From contig JALOAH010000009.1 of the NCBI GenBank assembly GCA_023228865.1, positions 1-64,000 on the forward strand: DNA of 64,000 nucleotides, in the 5' to 3' direction. A model generated the notes under the pieces. That model ran no database searches. It was given only the letters and a program-made list of their open reading frames with translations, and was not told where the DNA came from. Source of the stretch: Porticoccaceae bacterium (GTDB lineage Bacteria; Pseudomonadota; Gammaproteobacteria; Pseudomonadales; Porticoccaceae). Below are positions 46,567 to 55,138 of this stretch, in pieces; within the stretch, counting starts at the first letter, position 1, and each line of letters begins with the position of its first letter. Position numbers and translations under genes: made by a program.

Positions 46567-48599
46567 TGAACTGGCTATCTGGAGTTTGGGGCTGGGTTGA
46601 CAAACGTCTCCCCGTTCAGCGCGCCTGGGATACCCATATGGGTAAATACTACGCGCCGAAAAACTTTAACTTCTGGTACTTCTTTGGGGTTCTCTCCATG
46701 GTGGTGCTGGTTATTCAGCTGGTTTCCGGTATTTGGCTGTTGATGAGCTTTGAAGGTACTTCCACCGGCGCCTTTGCTTCCGTCGAATACATCATGAGGG
46801 ATGTGGATTACGGCTGGATGATTCGCTATATCCACTCTACCGGCGCATCGGCCTTCTTTGTCGTGGTTTATCTCCATATGTTCAGGGGACTGATCTACGG
46901 CTCCTACAAGGCGCCTCGGGAACTGGTGTGGATATTTGGTATGGCCATTTATCTGGCGCTGATGGCCGAAGCCTTTCTGGGCTATGTTCTGCCCTGGGGA
47001 CAGATGTCCTATTGGGGCGCCCAAGTCATTATCTCCCTGTTCGGCGCTATTCCCTACGTTGGTGAAGACATCGTCCAGTGGGTTCGCGGTGACTATCTGA
47101 TCTCCGGTATTACCCTCAATCGCTTTATGTCCCTCCACGTTGTTGCCCTGCCCATCGTCCTGTTGGCGCTGGTGGTGCTGCATATTCTCGCCCTTCACGA
47201 GGTTGGCTCCAACAACCCCGATGGCGTTGATATCAAGAAAAACAAGGACGAGAATGGCATTCCCCGCGACGGTATTCCCTTCCACCCCTATTACACGGTT
47301 CACGATCTGGTGCCCATCGTCGTCTTTTTGATGGTGTTTTCCTTTATCGTTTTCTTTGTGCCGGAGATGGGCGGCTATTTCCTCGAGAAAGCCAATTTCG
47401 AAATTGCCAACCCGCTGAAAACACCTGCGCACATTGCGCCTGTGTGGTACTTTACGCCTTTCTATTCCATGCTCAGAGCTGTGCCGGATAAATTTATCGG
47501 CTTTTTGGTGATGGCCGCTGCCATTGCAATTCTGTTCGTACTGCCCTGGCTGGATCGCAGTAAAGTCAAATCCATGCGCTACAAAGGGATTGTCAGCCGG
47601 GTGATGGTTGTTGTTTTTGCCGCGTCCTTTGTCATTCTCGGTGTTCTCGGCGTCAAGGCGCCTACTCCAGCGCGAACCGCTCTGGCGCAGGTATGCACCT
47701 TCATCTATTTCGCTTATTTCATCGGCATGTTCTTCTGGACGAAGATGGAAACCACCAAGCCCGAACCCGCCCGCGTCACTGCAGACGGCGGCATGGGCAA
47801 GCTCAAATTCATCAGTGTTTTGATTGTTTTTGCCCTGATGATTTTCCTGCCCCTTAAAGCTGTTGGCGCCGGTGGTGAATACGAGTGTGGCTCCATTCCC
47901 TGTGATGAATTTGAACAGGATTACGCCGACAAGGCTTCCCTGCAGAACGGCGCCAAACTCTTCGTCAATTACTGCATGGGTTGCCACGGCGCCCAGTATT
48001 CCCGCTGGGGTCGCGTTGCCGCAGACCTGAATATTCCAGAGCATCTGGTAATGGACAATCTGGTATTTGGCGACCAAAAAATCGGCGACCTGATGAAAAC
48101 CTCCATGTCCGTGGGCAATGGCAAACAGTGGTTTGGCGCTGCACCCCCCGACTTGACCCTAGTTACTCGAGTGCGCTCCCCAGAGTGGTTGTACACCTAT
48201 TTGCGCAACTTCTATGTGGATCCAAAGCGTGCGGTTGGCGTTAACAACAAAGTCTTTCCTGATGTTGCTATGCCCCACGCACTGCTTGATCTTCAGGGTC
48301 TGCAAACCTGCGCCCCCGGTCCTGTGAAAGCCCACAATGGCGGTATCAAGGAAGATCCTTTGACCGGCGAGCCGATTCTTGCAAATCCCTGCGGTAGTTA
48401 CGATCTGGTCACCGAGGGTAAGTTGAACCCTGAAGAATTTGACAAGGCGGTTTATGACCTTGTTAACTTCATGGGTTACATGGCCGATCCCGTCGGCGAC
48501 AAGCGTAAAACCATCGGCATCTATGTACTTTTGTTCCTTGCTTTCCTGTTTGTTTGGGTGTGGCTGCTCAATCGCGAATACTGGAAAGATGTGCACTAG
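46566..48599 (+). CDS. petBC: Fused cytochrome b and cytochrome c1 of the bc1 complex
   Basis: A single 677-codon frame with no internal stop. Residues 1-400 are cytochrome b: eight transmembrane helices, the heme-binding histidines in RYIHSTGASAFF and VVYLHMFRG and in FMSLHVVALP and VVLHILALH, and a PEWY-equivalent block PVWYFTPF. Residues 412-435 are a former c1 signal (ISVLIVFALMIFLPLKAVGA), then the c1 domain with heme site CMGCH (Cys470, Cys473, His474) and a C-terminal anchor (about 650-668). Met410 probably marks the ancestral petC start. Gammaproteobacteria usually have separate petB and petC; a comparable fbcH fusion in Bradyrhizobium is cleaved after translation at the internal signal. 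Cleavage here is inferred. Confidence 0.94.
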   Translation: MNWLSGVWGWVDKRLPVQRAWDTHMGKYYAPKNFNFWYFFGVLSMVVLVIQLVSGIWLLMSFEGTSTGAFASVEYIMRDVDYGWMIRYIHSTGASAFFVVVYLHMFRGLIYGSYKAPRELVWIFGMAIYLALMAEAFLGYVLPWGQMSYWGAQVIISLFGAIPYVGEDIVQWVRGDYLISGITLNRFMSLHVVALPIVLLALVVLHILALHEVGSNNPDGVDIKKNKDENGIPRDGIPFHPYYTVHDLVPIVVFLMVFSFIVFFVPEMGGYFLEKANFEIANPLKTPAHIAPVWYFTPFYSMLRAVPDKFIGFLVMAAAIAILFVLPWLDRSKVKSMRYKGIVSRVMVVVFAASFVILGVLGVKAPTPARTALAQVCTFIYFAYFIGMFFWTKMETTKPEPARVTADGGMGKLKFISVLIVFALMIFLPLKAVGAGGEYECGSIPCDEFEQDYADKASLQNGAKLFVNYCMGCHGAQYSRWGRVAADLNIPEHLVMDNLVFGDQKIGDLMKTSMSVGNGKQWFGAAPPDLTLVTRVRSPEWLYTYLRNFYVDPKRAVGVNNKVFPDVAMPHALLDLQGLQTCAPGPVKAHNGGIKEDPLTGEPILANPCGSYDLVTEGKLNPEEFDKAVYDLVNFMGYMADPVGDKRKTIGIYVLLFLAFLFVWVWLLNREYWKDVH

Positions 48600-48645
48600 G
48601 CGCATCTTTCCCGTTCATTTTTTAGGTAAGTACCAGGGGTAGGTT

Positions 48646-49275
48646 ATGGGGGTTGTAGCGAGGCGTTCTTCAATGACGTTGTTTTCGAATCCGGCGTGCC
48701 ATTACAGCCACAGAGTAAGAATTGTGCTTGCTGAAAAAGGCATCACTGTGGATATCGAGGATGTGGATCCTAAAGCAATTCCCGCAGAAGTTCTTGAGTT
48801 CAATCCCTATGGCACCCTGCCGACACTGGTGGATCGGGATCTGGCGCTCTACGAATCCAAGGTGATGATGGAATATCTGGACGAGCGCTTTCCCCATCCA
48901 CCCCTTCTGCCGGTTTATCCCGTTGCCAGGGCGTTGAGCCGCCAGTTTATGTTTCGTATCGAAAAGGACTGGTGTGAAGACGTCGATCTCATTCTCGCCG
49001 ACATCGAGTCAAAGGAAGCGGAAAAATCCCGGAAAAGTCTCCGCGAAAATCTTATGGCTGTCGCTCCCATCTTTGCCGAAATGCCGTTCTTTATGAATGA
49101 AGAATTCACCCTGGTGGATTGCTGTCTCGCCCCGATTTTGTGGCGGCTGGAAATTCTGGGTGTTAAATTGCCCAACAATCGTCAGACAAAACCCATTCTT
49201 TCCTATATGCAATCGCTGTTTGAGCGACCTGCGTTTCGAATCAGCCTGTCCGACCTGGAACGGGATATGCGCTGA
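48646..49275 (+). CDS. sspA: Stringent starvation protein A
   Basis: A 209-residue glutathione-S-transferase-fold protein that binds RNA polymerase and affects stress and stationary-phase transcription. Family blocks are HYSHRVRIVLAEKGI, NPYGTLPTLVDRDLALYES and EEFTLVDCCLAPILWRL. The usual SspA cysteine-proline GST signature is absent, as expected for the family. It precedes sspB by 58 bases, the standard order after petABC. Confidence 0.94.
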   Translation: MGVVARRSSMTLFSNPACHYSHRVRIVLAEKGITVDIEDVDPKAIPAEVLEFNPYGTLPTLVDRDLALYESKVMMEYLDERFPHPPLLPVYPVARALSRQFMFRIEKDWCEDVDLILADIESKEAEKSRKSLRENLMAVAPIFAEMPFFMNEEFTLVDCCLAPILWRLEILGVKLPNNRQTKPILSYMQSLFERPAFRISLSDLERDMR

Positions 49276-49333
49276 TTTTGGCGCTGGTGCAGGGCTGTCT
49301 ATCTGTAGAAATTGTAAGTGAAAGAGCAAGATC

Positions 49334-49744
49334 ATGGCTAAAATGACCTCAAACCGCCCCTATCTTGTGCGCGCCATTTACGATTGGATCGTTGATAACC
49401 ACTGTACCCCTCACGTTGTGGTGGATGCCCACTGCCGAGGCGTCAGTGTGCCGCAGCAATACGTCAGTGACGGTCAGATTATTCTCAATGTGGCACCAAG
49501 AGCCGTCAGCAATTTTTCCATGGATCTGAACAGCATTGGTTTTTCCACCCGTTTTGGTGGAGTGCCCACAGAGATCTATATTCCCATCATGGCAGTGTTG
49601 GGGGTATATGCTCGAGAAAACGGTCAGGGACTGATGTTTGCTTCTGAAGAAATGGGCGATGCTGACCCCATCGAAGATGAAGAGCCCAGCCCGCCCCCCA
49701 GACCCAAGGGCGGCAAAAAGCCCAGCCTCAAGATAATCAAATAG
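49334..49744 (+). CDS. sspB: ClpXP specificity-enhancing factor SspB
   Basis: A 136-residue adaptor that delivers ssrA-tagged proteins to ClpXP. The N-terminal substrate-binding domain contains YLVRAIYDWIVDNHCTPHVV and VPQQYV; a flexible acidic linker (DPIEDEEPSPPPRPK) leads to the ClpX-binding tail GGKKPSLKIIK, close to the XB motif of E. coli SspB. Confidence 0.95.
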   Translation: MAKMTSNRPYLVRAIYDWIVDNHCTPHVVVDAHCRGVSVPQQYVSDGQIILNVAPRAVSNFSMDLNSIGFSTRFGGVPTEIYIPIMAVLGVYARENGQGLMFASEEMGDADPIEDEEPSPPPRPKGGKKPSLKIIK

Positions 49745-49780
49745 CCTTGCCTGACAAACTCGTCTCCATATGAGGTTGTC

Positions 49781-51094
49781 TTAAACTGCCCCAGTCCTTT
49801 CCTGTGGTAGGCGGATGGTTACCCGCAGGCCGCCTTCATTCCTGTTTTCAGCAAAGATATCACCCTTGTGAAGGGCGACCGCCTTGCTGGCTATGGCAAG
49901 TCCAAGACCATAGCCTCCTGGTTTATGCTGGCGAGCCTGATCGATTCTGATAAAAGGTTCAAACATGGTGGTCAGGCTTTCTTCGGGAACGCCGCAACCC
50001 CGATCGCCAACAGAGATTTCAATGCCGGCTCGACTTTTTTGCAGGGAAATTTCGATCCTGCTGTTTGGGAAGCTGAATTTGATGGCGTTTCGCAGAATAT
50101 TTTCTACAGCTCTGTGCAACAGTTCGCGACTCCCGGTCAGGCTGATTCCGGGTTCAATGCTGGCATTGATAGTGCAGGATTTCTGTTTAGCTTCAAGGTC
50201 ACAGTCGTCGACAATGGCCGCTACCAGGGAGCTCAGGTCAACAGGTTCCGTCGAGTAGGTGATGGTTTCAAGGCTGGAGAGGGTCAGAACTTCGCCAATG
50301 AGTTGTTCGAGACGATCGAGATCCTTGCCGAGGCGATCGTAGTCCCCCTGGTGTTCACTATTGTTGCGTCTGGCCAGCGCGAGGGCAACCTGGAGTCGCG
50401 CCAGGGGTGAACGCAACTCGTGGGAAATATCCTGCAACAGTTGTTTCTGGGCGCCGAGCAGGTGCTGAATCTTTGCCGCCATAACATCGAAATCCCTGGC
50501 TAGATCGGCAATTTCGTCACGGCGGCGGATTTTGCCCACGCGAACGTCCAGGTTGCCCTCGGCGAGCTGCCCCGTGGCATGGGACAGCAGGCGAATGGGG
50601 CTGGACAGATAACGAGCCAGCCAGTAGCACACCAGAGTGCTAATCACCAGAGTAATTGAAAATCCCAGCCATATGGGGCTGTGGGCACGGTATTTGCGGA
50701 AAAATGGCTTTTTCGGCGCAACGACATGGTAGATCTCCCCGCTGGGGAGTCGCGCCTGTGCCGTATAAAGGCGGGTAGTGTCGAGGTTGCCAGATCGAAT
50801 AGAGTGCCTAAGCATGCGGGGTAGTGGCCGCTTGAGAACGTCTCGCCCCTGCTCATCAACGACGAACAGGGGGAGCTTGTTTCCTTTGGTCATGTCATCG
50901 AGCAGTTGGGTGGCTTTTTCGCTATTGCCCTGTTCAAAAGCGAGAGCAATGGTGGCCACCTGGGTTTGCAGGGACTTGCCGTCAAACCCCAGGCTTTGCT
51001 CAAAATAAATTTTTACTCCCCAGCCGACAGCGATATTCAATAGCGCCAGTGCCAGCCAGAACCAGAGAAATATTTTCCAGAACAACCTGCCCAT
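49781..51094 (-). CDS. cpxA: Envelope-stress sensor histidine kinase CpxA
   Basis: A 437-residue membrane kinase: TM1 (about 8-28), a periplasmic sensor (about 30-145), TM2 (about 146-168), HAMP (about 170-222), the HisKA domain with phosphorylated His in DISHELRSPLARLQ, and the ATPase domain with N box RNAIKFS, and G boxes GDRGCGVP and GYGLGLAIA. Kinase layout and the CpxR-box-carrying cpxP gene next door support Cpx over the related RstB. It shares one base with cpxR. Confidence 0.9.
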   Translation of the reverse strand: MGRLFWKIFLWFWLALALLNIAVGWGVKIYFEQSLGFDGKSLQTQVATIALAFEQGNSEKATQLLDDMTKGNKLPLFVVDEQGRDVLKRPLPRMLRHSIRSGNLDTTRLYTAQARLPSGEIYHVVAPKKPFFRKYRAHSPIWLGFSITLVISTLVCYWLARYLSSPIRLLSHATGQLAEGNLDVRVGKIRRRDEIADLARDFDVMAAKIQHLLGAQKQLLQDISHELRSPLARLQVALALARRNNSEHQGDYDRLGKDLDRLEQLIGEVLTLSSLETITYSTEPVDLSSLVAAIVDDCDLEAKQKSCTINASIEPGISLTGSRELLHRAVENILRNAIKFSFPNSRIEISLQKSRAGIEISVGDRGCGVPEESLTTMFEPFIRIDQARQHKPGGYGLGLAIASKAVALHKGDIFAENRNEGGLRVTIRLPQERTGAV

Positions 51095-51768
51095 TATTTC
51101 TCCAGTTGGTAACCTGAACCGCGAATGGTATGAATGATCAGATTTTCATCGGCATCACCCAGTTTTTTGCGCAGGTGACTGATATGCATATCCAGGCTGC
51201 GGTCGTAGGGGCCAATGGCTCGTCCCAGGGCGGCTTCATAGAGTTGTTCCTTGCTCACCAGTTGGCCTGCATGGCGCGCCAGCACTTCAAGCACACTGTA
51301 TTCGGTACTGGTGAGATTCAGTTCATAGGCGCCGACACTGGCCTTGCGTGCAGCGGGCATCATAATGAGAGATTGGCAGTAAATCGCTGCAGTATTGCCA
51401 CTGTTATTGCCCTGGCGGCGCAAAATCGCCCTGAGCCTGGCCACCAGTTCTCTGGGATTAAACGGCTTGGGCAGGTAGTCATCTGCGCCCATTTCCAGGC
51501 CCAGAATGCGGTCTACGTCACCGCCCTTGGCTGTGAGCATGATAATGGGCACCAGTGAATGGCGGCGAATAGTGCGCAGCACCTCAATGCCGTTCATGCC
51601 CGGAAGCATAATATCGAGGACAATGGCATCCCAGGTCTGTTTCAGGGCTTTGTCGACGCCCTCATCGCCCCTTTGCGCTGTGGAAATGCTGAACCCTTCC
51701 GGGCGCAGATATTCGCAGAGCATTTCGCTGAGTTCTTCATCGTCATCAATAATCAGTATTTCGGCCAT
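51094..51768 (-). CDS. cpxR: Response regulator CpxR
   Basis: A 224-residue OmpR/PhoB-family regulator: receiver domain (about 1-118) with acidic pocket DDDEE, phosphoacceptor Asp in IVLDIMLPGMNG and Lys in YLPKPFNPRELVAR; winged helix (about 130-224) with YDRSLDMHISHLRKKLGD. It is first in cpxR-cpxA and divergent from cpxP, with CpxR boxes between. Confidence 0.92.
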   Translation of the reverse strand: MAEILIIDDDEELSEMLCEYLRPEGFSISTAQRGDEGVDKALKQTWDAIVLDIMLPGMNGIEVLRTIRRHSLVPIIMLTAKGGDVDRILGLEMGADDYLPKPFNPRELVARLRAILRRQGNNSGNTAAIYCQSLIMMPAARKASVGAYELNLTSTEYSVLEVLARHAGQLVSKEQLYEAALGRAIGPYDRSLDMHISHLRKKLGDADENLIIHTIRGSGYQLEK

Positions 51769-51832
51769 CGCGGAATAGTCCTATTAACCAGTAGTTGCTA
51801 TTTTCTCTCAGTCACTGCGGCTAAAAATAGGG

Positions 51833-51868
51833 TTTACAGAGTTTTACACACCCTTACTGTGGCTTTAC
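51833..51868 (-). promoter_or_regulatory. CpxR box array in the cpxR-cpxP intergenic region
   Basis: TTTAC at 51833-51837 and 51843-51847 are separated by five bases, a perfect reverse-strand GTAAA-N5-GTAAA CpxR box. Two further half-sites, CTTAC at 51853-51857 and TTTAC at 51864-51868, continue at 10-11 base phasing. A TAGAAT -10 for cpxP lies at 51891-51896 with no good -35, as expected for an activated promoter. Confidence 0.85.
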
Positions 51869-51933
51869 ACCCCTGCAATCAGATTGTGTCTAGAATAACA
51901 CTCACCATCAGCAACAAAACAAAGGAGTCAGAA

Positions 51934-52473
51934 ATGACCAGATTTGCAAAACTCGTAATGACCGGAATGATCCTGGCAGGAGCTGTGTTGAGCACCTTGG
52001 CCGTTGCCGGCTCAGGCAAAGGTGAAGAAGGCTGCGATCACCGGGATAAGTTTATGGAACATCATGGCATGCACGGCCACCATTTTGGTTCCGAGCGCTG
52101 GCTGGAAATGATGACGGGCAAGCTTGAACTCAATGACGATCAGCGTACCCAGGTGCAGACTATTCTGGACTCGGCAAAAACTGAATCCCGGGCGCTTAGG
52201 GAAAGCATGCGCGATAACATGAAAGCCGAGCGCAGTGCTGCAGACTCCGGTGCAAGTGAACGGGAGCTGAAAAAGCTGGCTCGCAAAACCGCAGACAGCC
52301 GTGTCGATTTGATGTTGTTTGGGCAGGGAGTTGAAGGGAAAGTAAGGGCAGTACTCACTGATGAGCAAAATGCCCGCCTTGACGAAATGAAGGCCAGCCG
52401 TAAGGCTCACAGGGAGGAGCGCATGGAAAAATGGCAGCAGCGCATGGATGCCAAGGCCAAGTCTGCAGAGTAA
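51934..52473 (+). CDS. cpxP: CpxP/Spy-family periplasmic chaperone
   Basis: A 179-residue protein with a signal peptide (LVMTGMILAGAVLSTLAVAG) and a helical body with LTxxQ-type motifs LNDDQRTQVQTIL and LTDEQNARLDEM. A His-rich patch (HHGMHGHHFG) follows the signal and may bind metal. An AAAGGAG site precedes the ATG at 51934. CpxP and Spy damp Cpx signalling and hold unfolded proteins; the divergent position and CpxR boxes favour CpxP. An in-frame upstream extension runs antisense to cpxR and is not used. Confidence 0.88.
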   Translation: MTRFAKLVMTGMILAGAVLSTLAVAGSGKGEEGCDHRDKFMEHHGMHGHHFGSERWLEMMTGKLELNDDQRTQVQTILDSAKTESRALRESMRDNMKAERSAADSGASERELKKLARKTADSRVDLMLFGQGVEGKVRAVLTDEQNARLDEMKASRKAHREERMEKWQQRMDAKAKSAE

Positions 52474-52616
52474 TGGCAGTGAAGTTGGCCTTGTCAACAG
52501 CAGATAAAATTATCTGCCAGCAAAAAGACTCTCTGCCGCCAAAGGGCTTTATGGCGGCAGAGATTTCCAGGCTACAGCTATTTTCGCTGGCCTGGCAGAA
52601 AATATCTGGAAACGGC

Positions 52617-52645
52617 TTGACCTAATAATTTTCCCTACCTATAAT
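52617..52645 (+). promoter_or_regulatory. Stable-RNA promoter of the initiator tRNA
   Basis: TTGACC at 52617-52622 and TATAAT at 52640-52645 with a 17-base spacer, followed by a GC-rich discriminator (GCGCCTCCC) typical of stringently controlled RNA promoters. About 95 bases ahead of the tRNA. Confidence 0.8.
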
Positions 52646-52744
52646 GCGCCTCCCTTGAAGCGACAAGATTGCTGAAAGGGAAAACCAGGTATCTGTTTAG
52701 GTCGGCCATAATGGCAAGTCCTTTTTCAGAACACGCGATTTTGA

Positions 52745-52821
<77 letters not shown>

Positions 52822-52827
52822 AATATG

Positions 52828-52861
52828 AAAGCCGACTAATGAAAGTTAGTCGGCTTTTTTA
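52828..52861 (+). terminator. Intrinsic terminator after tRNA-fMet
   Basis: AAAGCCGACTAA and TTAGTCGGCTTT form a 12-bp perfect stem around TGAAAG, running into a T-tract. Confidence 0.92.
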
Positions 52862-52894
52862 TTGAGTTTTCAGCAGTTGGTTTGGTGCTTGAAA

Positions 52895-52979
<85 letters not shown>

Positions 52980-52995
52980 GGCTGGCTAAGGCAAA

Positions 52996-54720
52996 TTATT
53001 CGCCAATATAGCGTTTGCGTTTTTTTTGTTTGAGTTTGTCGAGATCGACGATGATCAGGCCGTCGACACAGTCGCCAAAACCGGGATCAACGTTAAACGC
53101 GGCAAATTGGACGCCACCCTCCTGGCAAATATCCGGATATTGTTTGTAGAGTGTCGGCACGCTGAGGTTCATATGGGAGAGGCTGCCCTTGAGGCGAGTG
53201 AACTCTTCCTTGTAGTTTTCTCCGGGAAAAATTGCCGCCAGCTCATCACGGCGTTGGGGTGGAATGATGTAGGGCAGGTTGGCGCTTGCCAGATTTTCAG
53301 CAGCGGGGAAGTGGGCGCTATAAAAATACACCAGCATTTCCATGGCCTGAGAAGGATAGTTGTTGCTGATGCTGACCGGGCCAAACAGGTAGCGGTATTG
53401 GGGATTTTTGCGCAGAAAGGCGCCTATACCGTACCACAGATAGTCCAGGCTGCGCTTGCCCCAGTATTTGGGTTGAACAAAGCTGCGCCCCAGCTCCAGA
53501 CCCTGTGCCAGATAGCCATTCATGGCTTCGCTGAAACGGAACAGGGTTGCTGAATAAAGATAATTTTCCGTCAGCTGGCCATTTTCCGGGTTGACAGCCT
53601 GTTTGGCAGCGCAGAGCCGGTAGGCTCCGGCGATTTCGAGAGCGTCTTCATCCCATAAAATCAGGTGGAAGTAGTGCTGGTCATAGGCATCGGTATCCCG
53701 ACGGCGCCCCGTGCCTTCACCGACAGCGCGAAAGGATAGCTCCCTCAGCCTGCCGATTTCCCGCATGACAATGGAATCCGGTTGGCAGTGGTAGAGGAAA
53801 ATATGCTTTTTGTCTTCAGTGGTGCCCAGGTGTTCGCAACGGAGAATTTCCTCCCGCAGCAGGGCGCGATTTTCCGGGTGGGCGATGGCGGATTCGGTAA
53901 TAAAAATGCCATCCCTGTCTTTGCTGATACGGTAGACATGGCGGCGAAAAAGTTCCGCTTTCTCGCTGATGGAAACACCGTTGCGCTGGTAGCTCTCCGG
54001 GCTTACGGGTTCACCAATGCGGATATCGACGCAGTTTTTCGCCTGTTTGAACATTTCCCGCACCAGCCACAGGGTTGAAATAGGCCGAGCCAGGAAAGAG
54101 AGGGCATAGAAGAAGGCGGAATTGCGGCCGTCGACAAAAATCGGTAAAACCGGTGCGTTGCACGAGGAGGCGATACGCAAAAAACCGGTGCGCCACTTGC
54201 CGTCGCGGACACCTTTTGTGCCCAGGCGCGACACTTCCCCGGCGGGAAAAATAATCAGCGCGGCCTCATTTTTAAGGTGTTGCTGAATGGCCTCGAGATT
54301 TTTGCGCGGCGTATTGCCGCCCATATTGTCGACGGGCAACAGCAGGTTGTGGAGCGGGTGCAGGGTGGCGAGAATGTCGTTGGCCATCACTTTGACATCC
54401 GGTCTGATTTCCCGCACCAGCTTGAGCAGGGCGAGGCCGTCGAGGGAGCCTATGGGATGGTTGGCAACAATGACAATCCGGCCACGCACCGGAATGCGTT
54501 CCCTTTCTTTATCCCTCACCGCATAGCTGAATTGAAAGTAGTCCAACACCTGTTCGACAAAATCAAAGCCTTTGAGGTGGGGATAGGTGTTGGCAAACTG
54601 CTGAAACTCTTTTTCGTGAAAAAGAAGCTTGAGGATCCGCGCCAGAGGGCGGGCGAGCAGGGGGCGTTTTTGCCAAAAGTCCGGGTAGCGATCCTGGAGA
54701 AAAGCTTCAACATTGAGCAT
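52996..54720 (-). CDS. OlsF-like bifunctional acyltransferase
   Basis: A 574-residue protein joining two acyltransferase modules. The N-terminal half (about 1-270) is PlsC-like with the NHX4D motif in VANHPIGSLDG and IIFPAGEVSR. The C-terminal half (about 285-560) is of the GNAT/hemolysin type, with AGAYRLCAAK and ELGRSFVQPKYWGKRSLDYLW shortened here to its first part, ELGRSFVQPKYWG. This matches OlsF, which makes ornithine lipids by N- and O-acylation, but lipid substrate is inferred. An ideal AGGAGG lies 6 bases before the ATG at 54720, so the upstream GTG is rejected. Its last codons overlap the duplicated tRNA terminator. Confidence 0.72.
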   Translation of the reverse strand: MLNVEAFLQDRYPDFWQKRPLLARPLARILKLLFHEKEFQQFANTYPHLKGFDFVEQVLDYFQFSYAVRDKERERIPVRGRIVIVANHPIGSLDGLALLKLVREIRPDVKVMANDILATLHPLHNLLLPVDNMGGNTPRKNLEAIQQHLKNEAALIIFPAGEVSRLGTKGVRDGKWRTGFLRIASSCNAPVLPIFVDGRNSAFFYALSFLARPISTLWLVREMFKQAKNCVDIRIGEPVSPESYQRNGVSISEKAELFRRHVYRISKDRDGIFITESAIAHPENRALLREEILRCEHLGTTEDKKHIFLYHCQPDSIVMREIGRLRELSFRAVGEGTGRRRDTDAYDQHYFHLILWDEDALEIAGAYRLCAAKQAVNPENGQLTENYLYSATLFRFSEAMNGYLAQGLELGRSFVQPKYWGKRSLDYLWYGIGAFLRKNPQYRYLFGPVSISNNYPSQAMEMLVYFYSAHFPAAENLASANLPYIIPPQRRDELAAIFPGENYKEEFTRLKGSLSHMNLSVPTLYKQYPDICQEGGVQFAAFNVDPGFGDCVDGLIIVDLDKLKQKKRKRYIGE

Positions 54721-55138
54721 GAGTATCCTCCTCACCTTTGCTGGATGCCAGCCTAGACGGCTTAATTGACAGTTATATGACGGCGGCTGCCAGTGATAAA
54801 ATCCGCACCGGGTTATTCGACGAAAGCCGGGGATTGCCGTCAGGGATGGGGATGGGCGGTTAATCTGCGCCTGGACAGGGGCGCTGTGCTACGTTCGTCC
54901 ATGCAATCCGCCTTTGGGTGACGAATATTTCCCTCGCTCTTTTGGCGCCGAAAATATTTCCATATAGTTGCGTATAACGGAGGAGGCAGCTTAATCATCA
55001 CCAGGAGTCTGTTTGCGATCTGCTGCGCGGCGGCCAAGGGTGTCCCTTAAATGCCCGCTTGGAGTGACTGGTGCGGGCTCGCCATATCTCACCCAGATTC
55101 CATGATCCACAATCGACAAGGACAATGTTTATTGATTT
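54721..55138. other. 418-bp divergent intergenic region
   Basis: No gene, tRNA or strong repeat was recognised between the divergent acyltransferase and REC-GGDEF-REC genes. It must contain both promoters; TATAAC near 54970 is a possible -10 but no clear -35 partner was found. Confidence 0.5.

Noticed and set aside
46575..48077. 500-codon minus-strand frame opposite petBC
   Set aside because: Antisense to cytochrome b; very rich in His, Asn and Gln as expected from reversed membrane-protein codons.
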